From: JACKJA01 sp050297015
GTDB lineage: Bacteria; Pseudomonadota; Alphaproteobacteria; Micavibrionales; Micavibrionaceae
Direction of reading: 5' to 3'
DNA length: 64,000 nt
Assembly: GCA_050297015.1 (NCBI GenBank)
Contig: JBNKRZ010000013.1
Coordinates: forward strand, 11,297-75,296
Shown here one piece after another: positions 9,189 through 17,826 of this stretch (positions are counted from its first letter, which is position 1; each line of letters starts with the position of its first letter). A model generated the notes under the pieces. It had not been told where the DNA came from. It ran no database searches and was given only the letters and a program-made list of their open reading frames with translations. The translations under genes were made by a program, and so were the position numbers.

Positions 9189-10199
9189 ATGGGCTATAAA
9201 GTGGCGGTGATGGGCGCGACGGGCAATGTCGGCCGGGAAATGATGAATATCGTGCATGAGCGGGGCTTCCCGGTGGATGAGATGATTCCGCTGGCCTCAA
9301 GCCGTTCGGTGGGGCGAGAGGTATCATTCGGTGATGATGACCTGAAAGTGCAAGACCTCGCGACATTTGATTTTAAGGGCATTGATCTGGTGCTTTCCTC
9401 TCCGGGTGCGAAGGTATCCGCAGAATATGCCCCGAAAGCGGCCAAGGCCGGGGCTGTGGTTATTGATAACACCAGCCATTTCCGCACGGACCCGGATATT
9501 CCGCTGGTCGTACCGGAAGTCAACCCTCAGGCGATTGCTGATTACAAGAACAAAGGCATTATCGCGAACCCGAATTGTTCGACGATCCAGATGGTCGTGG
9601 CGCTCAAACCTCTGCACGATTTGGCGAAAATCAAGCGCGTGGTTGTCTCGACTTATCAATCGGTATCGGGGGGTGGAAAATCCGCGATGGATGAGCTGTT
9701 TAACCAGACACGCGGTATCTATGCCAACCAACATCCTGAGCCGGAAATCTTTGCCAAACAGATAGCCTTTAATGTTATCCCCCAGATTGATGTCTTTATG
9801 GACGATCACATGACAAAGGAAGAGTGGAAGATGGTCGTGGAAACGAAGAAAATTCTCGATCCCGCCATCAAAGTGTGTGCGTCTTGCGCGCGCGTGCCGG
9901 TCTTCATCGGGCATGCCGAGTATGTGAATGTCGAATTTGAAAATGAGATCAGCGCCAAGGAGGCCAAAGCCGCGTTCCGTGATTTTGAAGGTATAACCCT
10001 GATCGACCTTGAAAGCGATATGGAATACGTCACGCAAGCCGAAATCGCCGGGGAGGACGATGTGTTTGTCTCCCGCTTGCGGGAAGACCCGACCGTTGAT
10101 AGCGGTTTGAATTTCTGGTGTGTGGCGGATAACTTACGTAAAGGGGCGGCGCTTAACACTGTCCAAATTGCGGAAGTTTTGGTTAAAGATTATCTTTAG
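9189..10199 (+). CDS. asd: Aspartate-semialdehyde dehydrogenase
   Basis: Reduces aspartyl phosphate to aspartate semialdehyde with NADPH, the branch point to lysine/diaminopimelate, threonine and methionine. 336 residues, normal length. Seen: N-terminal Rossmann GATGNVGREM, catalytic Cys in NPNCSTIQM, a QSVSGGGKSA loop, and the C-terminal NLRKGAALNTVQIAE typical of the family. The gene stands alone, with an upstream gap against the divergent kinase gene and a strong terminator just downstream. DAP supply links it functionally to the cell-wall cluster at the other end of the window. Confidence 0.97.
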   Translation: MGYKVAVMGATGNVGREMMNIVHERGFPVDEMIPLASSRSVGREVSFGDDDLKVQDLATFDFKGIDLVLSSPGAKVSAEYAPKAAKAGAVVIDNTSHFRTDPDIPLVVPEVNPQAIADYKNKGIIANPNCSTIQMVVALKPLHDLAKIKRVVVSTYQSVSGGGKSAMDELFNQTRGIYANQHPEPEIFAKQIAFNVIPQIDVFMDDHMTKEEWKMVVETKKILDPAIKVCASCARVPVFIGHAEYVNVEFENEISAKEAKAAFRDFEGITLIDLESDMEYVTQAEIAGEDDVFVSRLREDPTVDSGLNFWCVADNLRKGAALNTVQIAEVLVKDYL

Positions 10200-10222
10200 T
10201 TTTCTTTCAGATCATAAGTAAA

Positions 10223-10250
10223 AAAAAGCGGCCTGATCAGCCGCTTTTTC
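10223..10250. terminator. Bidirectional rho-independent terminator between asd and the dotF-like gene
   Basis: Perfect stem AAAAAGCGGC (10223-10232) with GCCGCTTTTT (10241-10250) and a CTGATCA-containing loop. The A-tract and T-tract on either side let it work on both strands, which fits the convergent genes flanking it. Confidence 0.9.
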
Positions 10251-10274
10251 TATATGAGATATAAAGAGGGAAGG

Positions 10275-11531
10275 TTAAGGCGTAATTTTACCTTGTGTTC
10301 CCTGAACAACCCATGTGCCTGAGGCGTTACCGATATCCGTGATTTCTCCAATGCCGGGCAGGGTATCGCCGACTTTAACGCGCACCATGTCGCTGGAACC
10401 TTTCTGAGCGACATAGGCTTCACCCGGTTGAACAGAGCGCAATGTCCAGGATACCGTGACGGGAGAAACCGCCGGGGTCGGGGCAGAGGCTTTTATCTGT
10501 GCTTCTGGTTTAGCTGTTACGCGGGGCGTTGTAACTTTTTCCGCTTTAGGTGTTTCTTCTCGCACAGGCTTGGCGGCGGCTACTTTGGCAAGTTTCGCAG
10601 CTTGCTCTTTTTGCGCTTTATCGAGATTGTCGAAACGGGTTTCAAGCGTTTTCATGAAAGAGCGTATGGCCGTCAGGTCTTCGGAAGAGGTTGAATTTCC
10701 GGGCGCATTTTTTTGACGGGCAAGCGTGTCTATACGATTTTCCATGCTGTCGAGGCGATCTATAAGCGTAGAAAGTTTGTTTTGCAGATCGTCCATAGCC
10801 GTGTTGTTTATGGTTGCCGGTTGTACGGTTACAGGTGCCGTAGGGGCTTTTTGAGCAGGCTTGTTCATTACCGGCGTTTGCGGTGGCTGAACAGCAGCAG
10901 GGGCCTCGGCGGTCGCTGTTTCAACGGGCGCCGCAGGAGGTGGCATAGGTGTCAGCGGTTCCTTTGAAAAGGCTTCATCTTGTGTCATTTGCGCCGGCAT
11001 AGGAGGAAACGTTTCTTCCTCTTCAAACTCAACATATTCGGTGGTGTCTTTTGTTTTATTTTGCGCTTGTAAGGCGGCCAAAGCATCAGGAGAATTCAGA
11101 AAACCAGATTCCATCGCCGGTGCAGGAGGAGCGGCTTGCTGTTCTTGGCGCGTAGGCTCTTGAGCCGTTTTTTGCGGCAGTGCTGTTTGTGGTCGTGCGG
11201 CTTGTTGCATTTGTCCGGGATTCGGTGCAGGGGGATTATCTCCGCCGCCCATAAGGAATAAAAGGACGATAACACCAACAACGGCACAGCCGGCAATGAC
11301 GATAACGTTTGAAATAGATTTTTTCTTTGCAGCTGGCGCGTTTTCTTCGCTTTCTCCGCTTTCGTCCCATTCGTCATCATCGGAAAAATCATCAGATTCA
11401 TCGAAAGAGGTGTCGTCAAAATCGGAATCATCGAATTCATCAGATTCCATATCAGCATCATCTAGAAAATCATCGTCTTGCAGTTCATTTTCTTCAAACT
11501 GATCTTCGGCTTTTTGTCCATCGGTCGTCAT
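10275..11531 (-). CDS. dotF: DotF/IcmG-like type IVB secretion inner-membrane protein
   Basis: 418 residues. A very acidic cytoplasmic N-terminus (~1-70, Asp/Glu/Ser) precedes one transmembrane helix (about 74-95, ISNVIVIAGCAVVGVIVLLF), a Pro/Gln/Ala-rich periplasmic linker, a coiled coil (~240-310), and a compact C-terminal beta domain (WTLRSVQPGEAYVAQKG ... VKVGDTLPGIGEI). The order dotI-dotH-dotG-this gene equals the Legionella icmL-icmK-icmE-icmG order, and the N-in/coiled-coil topology equals DotF (TraP in R64). Direct sequence similarity to DotF is weak, so the name rests on synteny plus topology. Last gene of its operon, closed by the terminator at 10223. Confidence 0.65.
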   Translation of the reverse strand: MTTDGQKAEDQFEENELQDDDFLDDADMESDEFDDSDFDDTSFDESDDFSDDDEWDESGESEENAPAAKKKSISNVIVIAGCAVVGVIVLLFLMGGGDNPPAPNPGQMQQAARPQTALPQKTAQEPTRQEQQAAPPAPAMESGFLNSPDALAALQAQNKTKDTTEYVEFEEEETFPPMPAQMTQDEAFSKEPLTPMPPPAAPVETATAEAPAAVQPPQTPVMNKPAQKAPTAPVTVQPATINNTAMDDLQNKLSTLIDRLDSMENRIDTLARQKNAPGNSTSSEDLTAIRSFMKTLETRFDNLDKAQKEQAAKLAKVAAAKPVREETPKAEKVTTPRVTAKPEAQIKASAPTPAVSPVTVSWTLRSVQPGEAYVAQKGSSDMVRVKVGDTLPGIGEITDIGNASGTWVVQGTQGKITP

Positions 11532-11663
11532 AACTTCTATCCTTTAGTCAGGTTATAATGGTGACGTTTTTGAAATATATTCGTTTCTACTTACTTCTGT
11601 AAATCGTTACTCATGTAGAGTTTCTTATGCCTCGTGCAAAAATAATCAAACGACGATAGGGGG

Positions 11664-13001
11664 CTATTCTTCTTTTAATACAGGTTGAAGGAATAATACG
11701 CCCATCGGTGTTCCCGCTTTTATGATAATAAGAGGTTCAATGTCTTCATTTTCCTCGTTTATAATATCAATGACGGCTCCGGATGCTTCTTCAAAACCGG
11801 CGAAGAGTTCTTCTCGTGGGTTGAGATCTTCGGTTGATTCGGTGGCTGTTTCTCCGGATACGGTAACGGTTGTGCTTCCTGCTTCCGCGATGGCCGATGT
11901 CATGCCTTCAAGGAAAGCGGCTGCGGCGGGAATAAACACACGGCGGAAGTAACGATGGTCAACATCGGTTGCCATGCCAACATTGCTTGTTTCGGGGTCC
12001 AGGGCAATGGCATCAATGCTTTGTGAGATGCCATCAATTATAATACCTTCGAAAGAGACAACCAAGACTTCTTCTTCTACGGAAAAGCTACCAATCAGGC
12101 GGCTACCGGCAAGCGGTCCGCTAACGAGTTGTGCCAAAACGGGCCCTTCGGCATCCGAATTTGCTTCAATTAGCAGCTGAGCATATTCAATTTCCCCTGC
12201 GGGAATAATAATTTCTTGTGCGTCTTTATCTGTATCGCTTGCTGTTGCCGTTGTTCCGGATGCCGATGAAGAAGAGGTTGCGGAGTCGCTTCCATCCTCC
12301 TCCAGAAAATCAGGAGAGGTGACCGTTAAATAGCGGGCTTCTAAAGGGGCTTGTCCTTCGAGAACGGTTTGCATTTGCGCGCCCATAGCATCGGCAAGCG
12401 CTTCTATAGCTTCGGTGTTGGCCCCCTTTGTTTCTTGTGACGTGCGCAACTTTTCCGCGGCAGCGTTACGCTGGGCTTCTTCGTCTTCTAATTGCTTTCT
12501 TTGTTCTAGTTCCTGACGTTGACGCTCGTCTTGAATGCGTCGCCAGCGTTCAAGAGGGTCTTCCTGTTTTTGTTTTTCTTCGATGTCGGGAACCGTGTCA
12601 ACGGCCACTGCGAGGGGAACGGGAATAGCGCTCGTTCCTGTTGCCATGGCCTCTTCGAAACGTTTTTGGTTTTGTTCTTCTACGGCTTCACGATAGGCTT
12701 CACTAACTTCTTCCGTTCCCGGTGGTGCAGATACGTCAGACCCCGCTCTCATGACTGAGGTGTTTTCTATTACCGGCTGATTATCGCCTCCAAACAGGAC
12801 TACAGCGGCAACGATAACAAGCAAGACAGCCCCGATAGCGCCGAGTTTAACCATCGGGTTTTCATTCCACATCTCTTTGAAAGAGGAGCCGGTCTCAAAC
12901 TCTTCAAAATCATCGAAATCCCCATTAGCATCGTCGTGATCGAAGTCACTATGATCCAAGGAATCATCATTATTCAGGTCATCGTTCAGATCATCATTCA
13001 T
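11664..13001 (-). CDS. dotG: DotG/IcmE (TraO, VirB10-like) type IVB secretion channel protein
   Basis: 445 residues: an acidic Asn/Asp-rich N-terminus, one transmembrane helix (about 55-75, LGAIGAVLLVIVAAVVLFGG), a Glu/Gln/Arg-rich helical linker (~120-195), then the conserved C-terminal domain (~260-445; GEIEYAQLLIEANSDAEGP, RYFRRVFIPAAAAFLEGM, IKAGTPMGVLFL). This is the VirB10/TrbI-related domain of DotG, which spans the envelope and contributes to the outer-membrane core. The size matches the short TraO of IncI plasmids and not Legionella DotG (about 1000 residues with a long repeat region). It overlaps the dotH stop by 8 bases, indicating coupling. Confidence 0.85.
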   Translation of the reverse strand: MNDDLNDDLNNDDSLDHSDFDHDDANGDFDDFEEFETGSSFKEMWNENPMVKLGAIGAVLLVIVAAVVLFGGDNQPVIENTSVMRAGSDVSAPPGTEEVSEAYREAVEEQNQKRFEEAMATGTSAIPVPLAVAVDTVPDIEEKQKQEDPLERWRRIQDERQRQELEQRKQLEDEEAQRNAAAEKLRTSQETKGANTEAIEALADAMGAQMQTVLEGQAPLEARYLTVTSPDFLEEDGSDSATSSSSASGTTATASDTDKDAQEIIIPAGEIEYAQLLIEANSDAEGPVLAQLVSGPLAGSRLIGSFSVEEEVLVVSFEGIIIDGISQSIDAIALDPETSNVGMATDVDHRYFRRVFIPAAAAFLEGMTSAIAEAGSTTVTVSGETATESTEDLNPREELFAGFEEASGAVIDIINEENEDIEPLIIIKAGTPMGVLFLQPVLKEE

Positions 13002-14031
13002 CAGAGCTGTTTCCTTCTTCTAGTATAGCCCGTATAATACGCCCGTTATCGGAAAGTAGAATAACAGGGGCGTTAGATAAGGCGTAGACATGCATGCCAT
13101 CGGCTGATGAAACGGAACTATCCCAACCTGGTGACAGGAGTGTCAGCGGGGTTCTTACGTAAGTTTTCCCCGCGTAACTGTAGGCGCTTGTTCGCCCGTT
13201 TATACCCGATATAGAGAGCTTTTCCGCATCAGTAGGAGGGACACCGTCTAAAATCATATTAAGGAGCGAGCTTCCAGCTTTTATACTGATTCCGCCCTCG
13301 ATTAACGGCGCAGAAGCCATGGGGCCGTATTCGGGGATCCGGGCATCAAAACGGTATTGTACGGTATCACGCCCTGTCTCTAGTGTGAAAATAACCGGTG
13401 TATCTAAGTCAAGAAGGCGCATGGACATGTTGCCGTGTGCAAAGTTAGAAAACGGTATTATGCGAATGATGTTACCGCCTTCTTCCGGATTTGTTATCTC
13501 AAAATTACCAGCCCAGCTCATATCCTGTATCGGCCAGGGCGAGCCTGTCACGTCCATTATGCTTACTGTTGTGACGTGATTCGGAGCCATCTTGATAACA
13601 GGAGGGGTCGACCCCGGATCAAGCGAAACGGTTTCAACCTTAATTTCGGGGTGGGGGTACGGATAAATCGGCACTTCCACGGCTTCCTGAACTTTATCGT
13701 ATTGCTTTAGGACCTCACGGATCTCATCCGGTTCCAAAGGAAGAAGTCCTGTAACAGCCGCGTCGAAAGCCTGTTCTCGAATTTTTTTTCGTGTATTTTC
13801 TTGGGTGACGACGGCACTCTCCGGCGCCTGAGGAAGCCCGGATGTCGTTACCTGCATTTCTGGTGAACGGGGAGATACGTTTTTTGATACAGGCAATGCT
13901 GTATCTTTTAAACTAGGAGGGGCCCCTATTGTTGCACGAGAGAAACTGTCTTGTGCGAATGCATCGCTTAAGGGAAGGCCTAGAAAAGCAAAAGCCATCA
14001 GGGCAAATATTCCGGACTTTCGTGTTGTCAT
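12994..14031 (-). CDS. dotH: DotH/IcmK (TraN) type IVB secretion outer-membrane core protein
   Basis: 345 residues with a clear signal peptide (MTTRKSGIFALMAFAFLGLPLSD, ending AFA). The mid-region has VSIMDVTGSPWPIQDMSWAG and the C-terminal part NGRTSAYSYAGKTYVRTPL and LSPGW, patterns I associate with DotH/IcmK/TraN. DotH forms the outer-membrane ring with DotC, DotD and DotG. ATG at 14031 behind an AAGGAG ribosome site. It lies between dotI and dotG as in Legionella and R64. Confidence 0.87.
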   Translation of the reverse strand: MTTRKSGIFALMAFAFLGLPLSDAFAQDSFSRATIGAPPSLKDTALPVSKNVSPRSPEMQVTTSGLPQAPESAVVTQENTRKKIREQAFDAAVTGLLPLEPDEIREVLKQYDKVQEAVEVPIYPYPHPEIKVETVSLDPGSTPPVIKMAPNHVTTVSIMDVTGSPWPIQDMSWAGNFEITNPEEGGNIIRIIPFSNFAHGNMSMRLLDLDTPVIFTLETGRDTVQYRFDARIPEYGPMASAPLIEGGISIKAGSSLLNMILDGVPPTDAEKLSISGINGRTSAYSYAGKTYVRTPLTLLSPGWDSSVSSADGMHVYALSNAPVILLSDNGRIIRAILEEGNSSDE

Positions 14032-14056
14032 GTGTTTAAGTCTCCTTGCTTATCCC

Positions 14057-14809
14057 TTAGCCGGGGGCGGCCAACCACTGTTCAATACCAATGCCGCTGG
14101 GGCTTTCCAGACGAGGGACGCGCACAACAATCATTTGGACCATTAAATTATCAGAGTTCATTTTGGGGCCGGATTGGTATGTCACAATCATGGGGACTTG
14201 AACAACCCATTGGTAACGTCCCAGAACCAAGCCTTCTGACTGGATGACAGGTGCTCCACGTGGAGCCGCAGTTACGATTTGTTGATTCGCTTCGACTCGT
14301 TCCATCATGCGGGAAGATTGCAGGGCTGTTGTAAAGCTGTCCCAGCCCCGCTGTGTAAAGTTTCGGGATGATTCCTGTAAGCGCCGGCGGTAGTCGTTAA
14401 AGTTAAATGTCATGACTTCCGTTGCAGCTTGCGCAACCCACGACATAAGCGCCGGGGAACTTAAGTTTGGTTGAGAAAGGGGGACCATAGGGATCAGACG
14501 CCCATCTTCTGTCGTTGCAAAATAACGGTTTTCCGGTTTTTTTCCGTTCACGATAAAGAACATTATTCCGATAAGGGCTAGAACGGCGACTCCTTCAAGC
14601 AGAACAAGTTTTAAAAGTGAGCGGTATCCGTCACGGTAAAATTCGTTCCGGATCAAGACTGTACCCAAACCCTTTGTCATATCAGAGGAGTTCCCCTCTT
14701 CTGTTTCAGCCTCTTTTTGGGGTGGCCGTGCTGCTTTCTTGGCATCCCTGATCCCAGATTTGGGCTTTGGCTGAGGGGGGGCTGTTCTCTTTTTTTGCTC
14801 TTCGGTCAT
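14057..14809 (-). CDS. dotI: DotI/IcmL (TraM) type IVB secretion inner-membrane protein
   Basis: About 250 residues. A Lys/Pro-rich cytoplasmic N-terminus leads to one transmembrane helix (LVLLEGVAVLALIGIMFFIV) and a periplasmic NTF2/VirB8-like domain with NRYFATTEDGRLIPMVPLSQPN, VMTFNFNDYRRRLQ and RYQWVVQVPMIVTYQ, characteristic of DotI/IcmL. I use the ATG at 14809 (MTEEQKKRT); the frame stays open to 14908, but that extension is unlike the family and has no ribosome site. First gene of dotI-dotH-dotG-dotF; it is divergent from the five-paralog array, with a ~230-base control region between them. Confidence 0.88.
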   Translation of the reverse strand: MTEEQKKRTAPPQPKPKSGIRDAKKAARPPQKEAETEEGNSSDMTKGLGTVLIRNEFYRDGYRSLLKLVLLEGVAVLALIGIMFFIVNGKKPENRYFATTEDGRLIPMVPLSQPNLSSPALMSWVAQAATEVMTFNFNDYRRRLQESSRNFTQRGWDSFTTALQSSRMMERVEANQQIVTAAPRGAPVIQSEGLVLGRYQWVVQVPMIVTYQSGPKMNSDNLMVQMIVVRVPRLESPSGIGIEQWLAAPG

Positions 14810-14909
14810 AATCTGTAGGGTCAGTTGAATTGATAAACAACGAATCTCTTTATTATGTACCAGAAAAAACCGTTCCCCTCCAAGAGCTAAAAGATAACAT
14901 ATCCGCAAC

Positions 14910-15007
14910 TATCCCTGAAAAAAATGCAATGATGGGAAAAAACAGCTGGAGCCCTTTCAGGGATATGGTAGTTTTTGTGCATTGTGATGTTAGAATATGT
15001 TAGAATA
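14910..15007. promoter_or_regulatory. Divergent control region between dotI and the paralog array: inverted and direct repeats
   Basis: The ~230 bases between dotI and the array hold an 11-bp perfect inverted repeat, TATCCCTGAAA (14910-14920) and TTTCAGGGATA (14955-14965). Further on are two tandem 10-bp direct repeats TGTTAGAATA (14988-15007) running into an AT-rich TATAAAAAG. These are seen directly. Reading them as an operator and promoter for the divergent operons is inference. Confidence 0.45.
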
Positions 15008-15042
15008 TAAAAAGTGTATGTTAGCAAGAGTGTTGGGAGAGC

Positions 15043-16488
15043 GTGCTCGGTGAGGGGCGCTACGGTAGGGCGTTGAAGCTTAGAATAAAAAAAGAAATAT
15101 CTTGCGCGAATATTTCAGGAAGGCTGCCTGGTAAGTGGCGTTTCTGCATGTGTCTTGTTCTACTTTTGTCTTTCTTCTCTTTTTCAATGGTTCCTTTGCG
15201 GGATGTTTATGCAACAAGCTCTTCTTCCGGGGGGGGCGGCAGCGGAGGAAACCAGACGGCAGAACCCACGCATTCCAGCTCAAGCTGTAGCTCTGGCGCG
15301 CTTGCTCAGTTTTGTTTCGTGGCAGCCCTTGCCCATCTAGCAACGAGGTCAGCTATTAATAAAGCATATAGCGATACGGAAGATTATATCGCCGATGGCT
15401 TTCGTGACCATAGGCGGGATTTTATCTTGGGAGAGTTTTGGGAGAATATGGTTCTGGCCTCATTCAAGGCTATGGTCTCTGAAACGACAAGTATGTCTTT
15501 GGCCCAAGTGATGATGGCGGGCGCTTACTTTGATGCAAAACAGCAAATGAGCGTGCAACGTCTTTTTCAGACTAAAATTGCGCAGGCACATAAGGATTAT
15601 TTCCCCAGTACAGGTATGTGTGTGATGGGAACCATGGCGCAAGGTCTTGCGGCGGCTAGCCGTAATGCTGAAAATACGGCATTTGTCATGAGTGAAAGGG
15701 CGCTGGAGCGTAATCTAAATAACGCTTCATCCAATGCGGCGCTGGGGGAGGGGGATGATAAATCTTCCCGGTTTTCACTTTTTAAAAGTAGGCACTGCGA
15801 TCCCAGACATGGTGATGGACAATTTGTTGCGCTTTGCGGATCGACCCCCCCGGAAGGTTTTGATCGTGATGTAGATTATACCGCGACATTCGAGTATCCC
15901 TATACCCTTGATATAAATCTTTTTGATGCAAGTGTAACGGGGGCTGAAATGGATCTATGGGGGTTTGCTAACAATCTTTATGGTCATGAGGTCTTTACGC
16001 CGATTCCTCCTTCTTATTTTTCTTTGGGCGATAATCAGCGGGAATATTTGAATTTGCGTTCCGTTGTTGCTAAGCGGAGTGTTGCTGAAAATTCATTTAA
16101 CGCCCTTGTTTCAATGAAGGTGGCTGGGCCTCCTACGCCGTCAGGTGAAAACTATGTGCATGCTGTTTTGACGCAACTTGGTTTGTCGACGGATGAGGCT
16201 ATGCATATTGTTGGTGAACGTCCGAGCTATTATGCGGCGATGGAGGTGTTAAGTAAAAAAATATACCAGGATCCCGAATTTTACACGGATCTTTATGATA
16301 AACCTGTAAATGTTGATCGCAAGATTGCGGCGATGCGGTCTATCGGTTTGATGCAAGATATGGATATCTTTGAAAGCAAGCTGCGAAATGAAATGTTGCT
16401 TTCCATGATTCTTGAAGCGCGGCTCGATGATGCGCAGCAGGATTTGCAGGGAAGACTTGATGTCTTGCCGTCAGGAGGTAAACGTTAG
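15043..16488 (+). CDS. Exported paralog 1 of a five-gene array next to type IVB secretion genes (unknown family)
   Basis: 481 residues from GTG at 15043 behind GGGAG. The N-terminal hydrophobic segment (about residues 37-53, MCLVLLLSFFSFSMVPL) looks like a signal peptide after a long basic extension; it is followed by a Gly/Ser-rich stretch. The shared core begins near residue 160: AGAYFDAKQQMSVQRLFQ, AHKDYFPSTGMCVMGT, then NLYGHEVF, VAKRSVAENSFNALVSMK, GERPSYYAAMEVLSKKIYQD, and LYDKPVNVDRKIAAM. These blocks recur in all five genes. The conserved Cys in MCxxGT and further Cys pairs (HCD, LC) fit a disulfide-bonded periplasmic or surface protein. No known domain recognised. Start of a tightly packed operon. 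Confidence 0.8.
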   Translation: MLGEGRYGRALKLRIKKEISCANISGRLPGKWRFCMCLVLLLSFFSFSMVPLRDVYATSSSSGGGGSGGNQTAEPTHSSSSCSSGALAQFCFVAALAHLATRSAINKAYSDTEDYIADGFRDHRRDFILGEFWENMVLASFKAMVSETTSMSLAQVMMAGAYFDAKQQMSVQRLFQTKIAQAHKDYFPSTGMCVMGTMAQGLAAASRNAENTAFVMSERALERNLNNASSNAALGEGDDKSSRFSLFKSRHCDPRHGDGQFVALCGSTPPEGFDRDVDYTATFEYPYTLDINLFDASVTGAEMDLWGFANNLYGHEVFTPIPPSYFSLGDNQREYLNLRSVVAKRSVAENSFNALVSMKVAGPPTPSGENYVHAVLTQLGLSTDEAMHIVGERPSYYAAMEVLSKKIYQDPEFYTDLYDKPVNVDRKIAAMRSIGLMQDMDIFESKLRNEMLLSMILEARLDDAQQDLQGRLDVLPSGGKR

Positions 16489-17813
16489 TGCTGGGGCGTA
16501 TTTTAAAGCCAGAGCTGGGAATAGATAAGAAGAGAAGCTTTGATAGGCTTGTCTTTTTCTCTCTTTTTATTTTTCTTTCTACGGTTTCTTACAGCCGTCC
16601 GGGTTATTCTTGTACGACATGCAGTATGATTTATTGTGAAGCCTCTAATACGGCAGATTTTGTCACTGAAGAACACAATTATATTCGTGAGTATATGGGA
16701 CCGGAATTTAATGACCTTGAGACCTTTATTCAGGATATTCTTGTCGAGAGATATATTTTACCGATGATTGATGCGCTTGCGACCCCTTCCCCCGCGTTAT
16801 CGGCTTATTCTATGGGGATTATCGGGACGTTTTTTGATGCGAAAAACCAGTTGGAAGTCGAACGTATGTTTCAAGAGCTTTCTGCTGAAGCGCATAAAGA
16901 TTATTTGCCCAGTGTCGGTGTTTGTAAGGTCGGAACCCTTATCCGCTCTTTGGCTGCCGCGGAGCAGACGGGGGGGGAGACCGTTTCGATTTTAGCTAAA
17001 CGTTCTCTGGATCGTCATTTGGGACGCGTGAATAGTGCCGCTTCTGAAGGGGTGAAAGAGGACGTGGAGTCCCGTTTTGAGCAGTTTCGAAATATTTACT
17101 GTAAGGGCAGTGATTTTGGCGCGGATTTCGCGCCCTTATGTTTAGGGACAAATCCTGCGCGCTATAATCGTGATGTTGATTATGGTTTAACGGTTGATGA
17201 TGCCATGACGTTGAATATTGCTTTTGGGGATTCAACCCTTAACGATACGGAAGAAGATATTTGGGCTTTATCTAACAACCTTTATGGTTCCCGTGTTTTG
17301 CAGCGTATACCGGAAGTGTTCTTCCTGGATGAGGATAAGCAGCAAGCTATTTTGGATCAGCGTTCTGTTATTGCCAAGCGTAGTGTTGCGGAGAATTCAT
17401 TTAATACGATTGTTGGTATGAAGACGCCGGGGTCGCTTGAGAGTGCTGATGCTTCCGGGGTTAATACGACAGGTTATATGAATGTGGTGTTGGAGCAATT
17501 GGGAATTGCGGCGGATGAGGCCACTCACATATATGGTGAGCGCCCCAGTTATTATGCCCAGATGGATTTTTTGACGAAAAAAGTTTATCAGGACCCGAAT
17601 TTCTATACGAACTTATATGATACGCCTGTGAATATTGATCGGAAACGGGTGACACTTCAGGCCATTGGTTTGATGCAGGATTTTGATACGTTGGAGAGTT
17701 ATTTGAGGACGGAAGCCATGCTTTCTGTTCTTTTGGAGTTGGAAGTGAATAAGTTGCAACGGAATGTGCAGGGAGATCTTTCAACGTGGACGACATCGGG
17801 GAAAAGGAATTAG
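16488..17813 (+). CDS. Exported paralog 2 of the five-gene array (unknown family)
   Basis: 441 residues. The GTG start shares a base with the preceding TAG stop and has AGGAGG upstream, so translation is coupled. Signal-like segment at about residues 22-36 (LVFFSLFIFLSTVSY), followed by a cysteine-rich CTTCSMIYC. Core blocks: GTFFDAKNQLEVERMFQ, AHKDYLPSVGVCKVGT, SLAAAEQ, AKRSLDRHLG, NLYGSRVLQRIPEVFF, AKRSVAENSFNTIVGMK, GERPSYYAQMDFLTKKVYQD and LYDTPVNIDRKRV. The closest shape is paralog 1 with a shorter N-terminal region. Function unknown; probably exported. Confidence 0.8.
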   Translation: MLGRILKPELGIDKKRSFDRLVFFSLFIFLSTVSYSRPGYSCTTCSMIYCEASNTADFVTEEHNYIREYMGPEFNDLETFIQDILVERYILPMIDALATPSPALSAYSMGIIGTFFDAKNQLEVERMFQELSAEAHKDYLPSVGVCKVGTLIRSLAAAEQTGGETVSILAKRSLDRHLGRVNSAASEGVKEDVESRFEQFRNIYCKGSDFGADFAPLCLGTNPARYNRDVDYGLTVDDAMTLNIAFGDSTLNDTEEDIWALSNNLYGSRVLQRIPEVFFLDEDKQQAILDQRSVIAKRSVAENSFNTIVGMKTPGSLESADASGVNTTGYMNVVLEQLGIAADEATHIYGERPSYYAQMDFLTKKVYQDPNFYTNLYDTPVNIDRKRVTLQAIGLMQDFDTLESYLRTEAMLSVLLELEVNKLQRNVQGDLSTWTTSGKRN

Positions 17814-17826
17814 AAAAAGGAATTCT

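Noticed and set aside
14810..14908. N-terminal extension of DotI
   Set aside because: Unlike the family, no ribosome site, and it enters the divergent control region.
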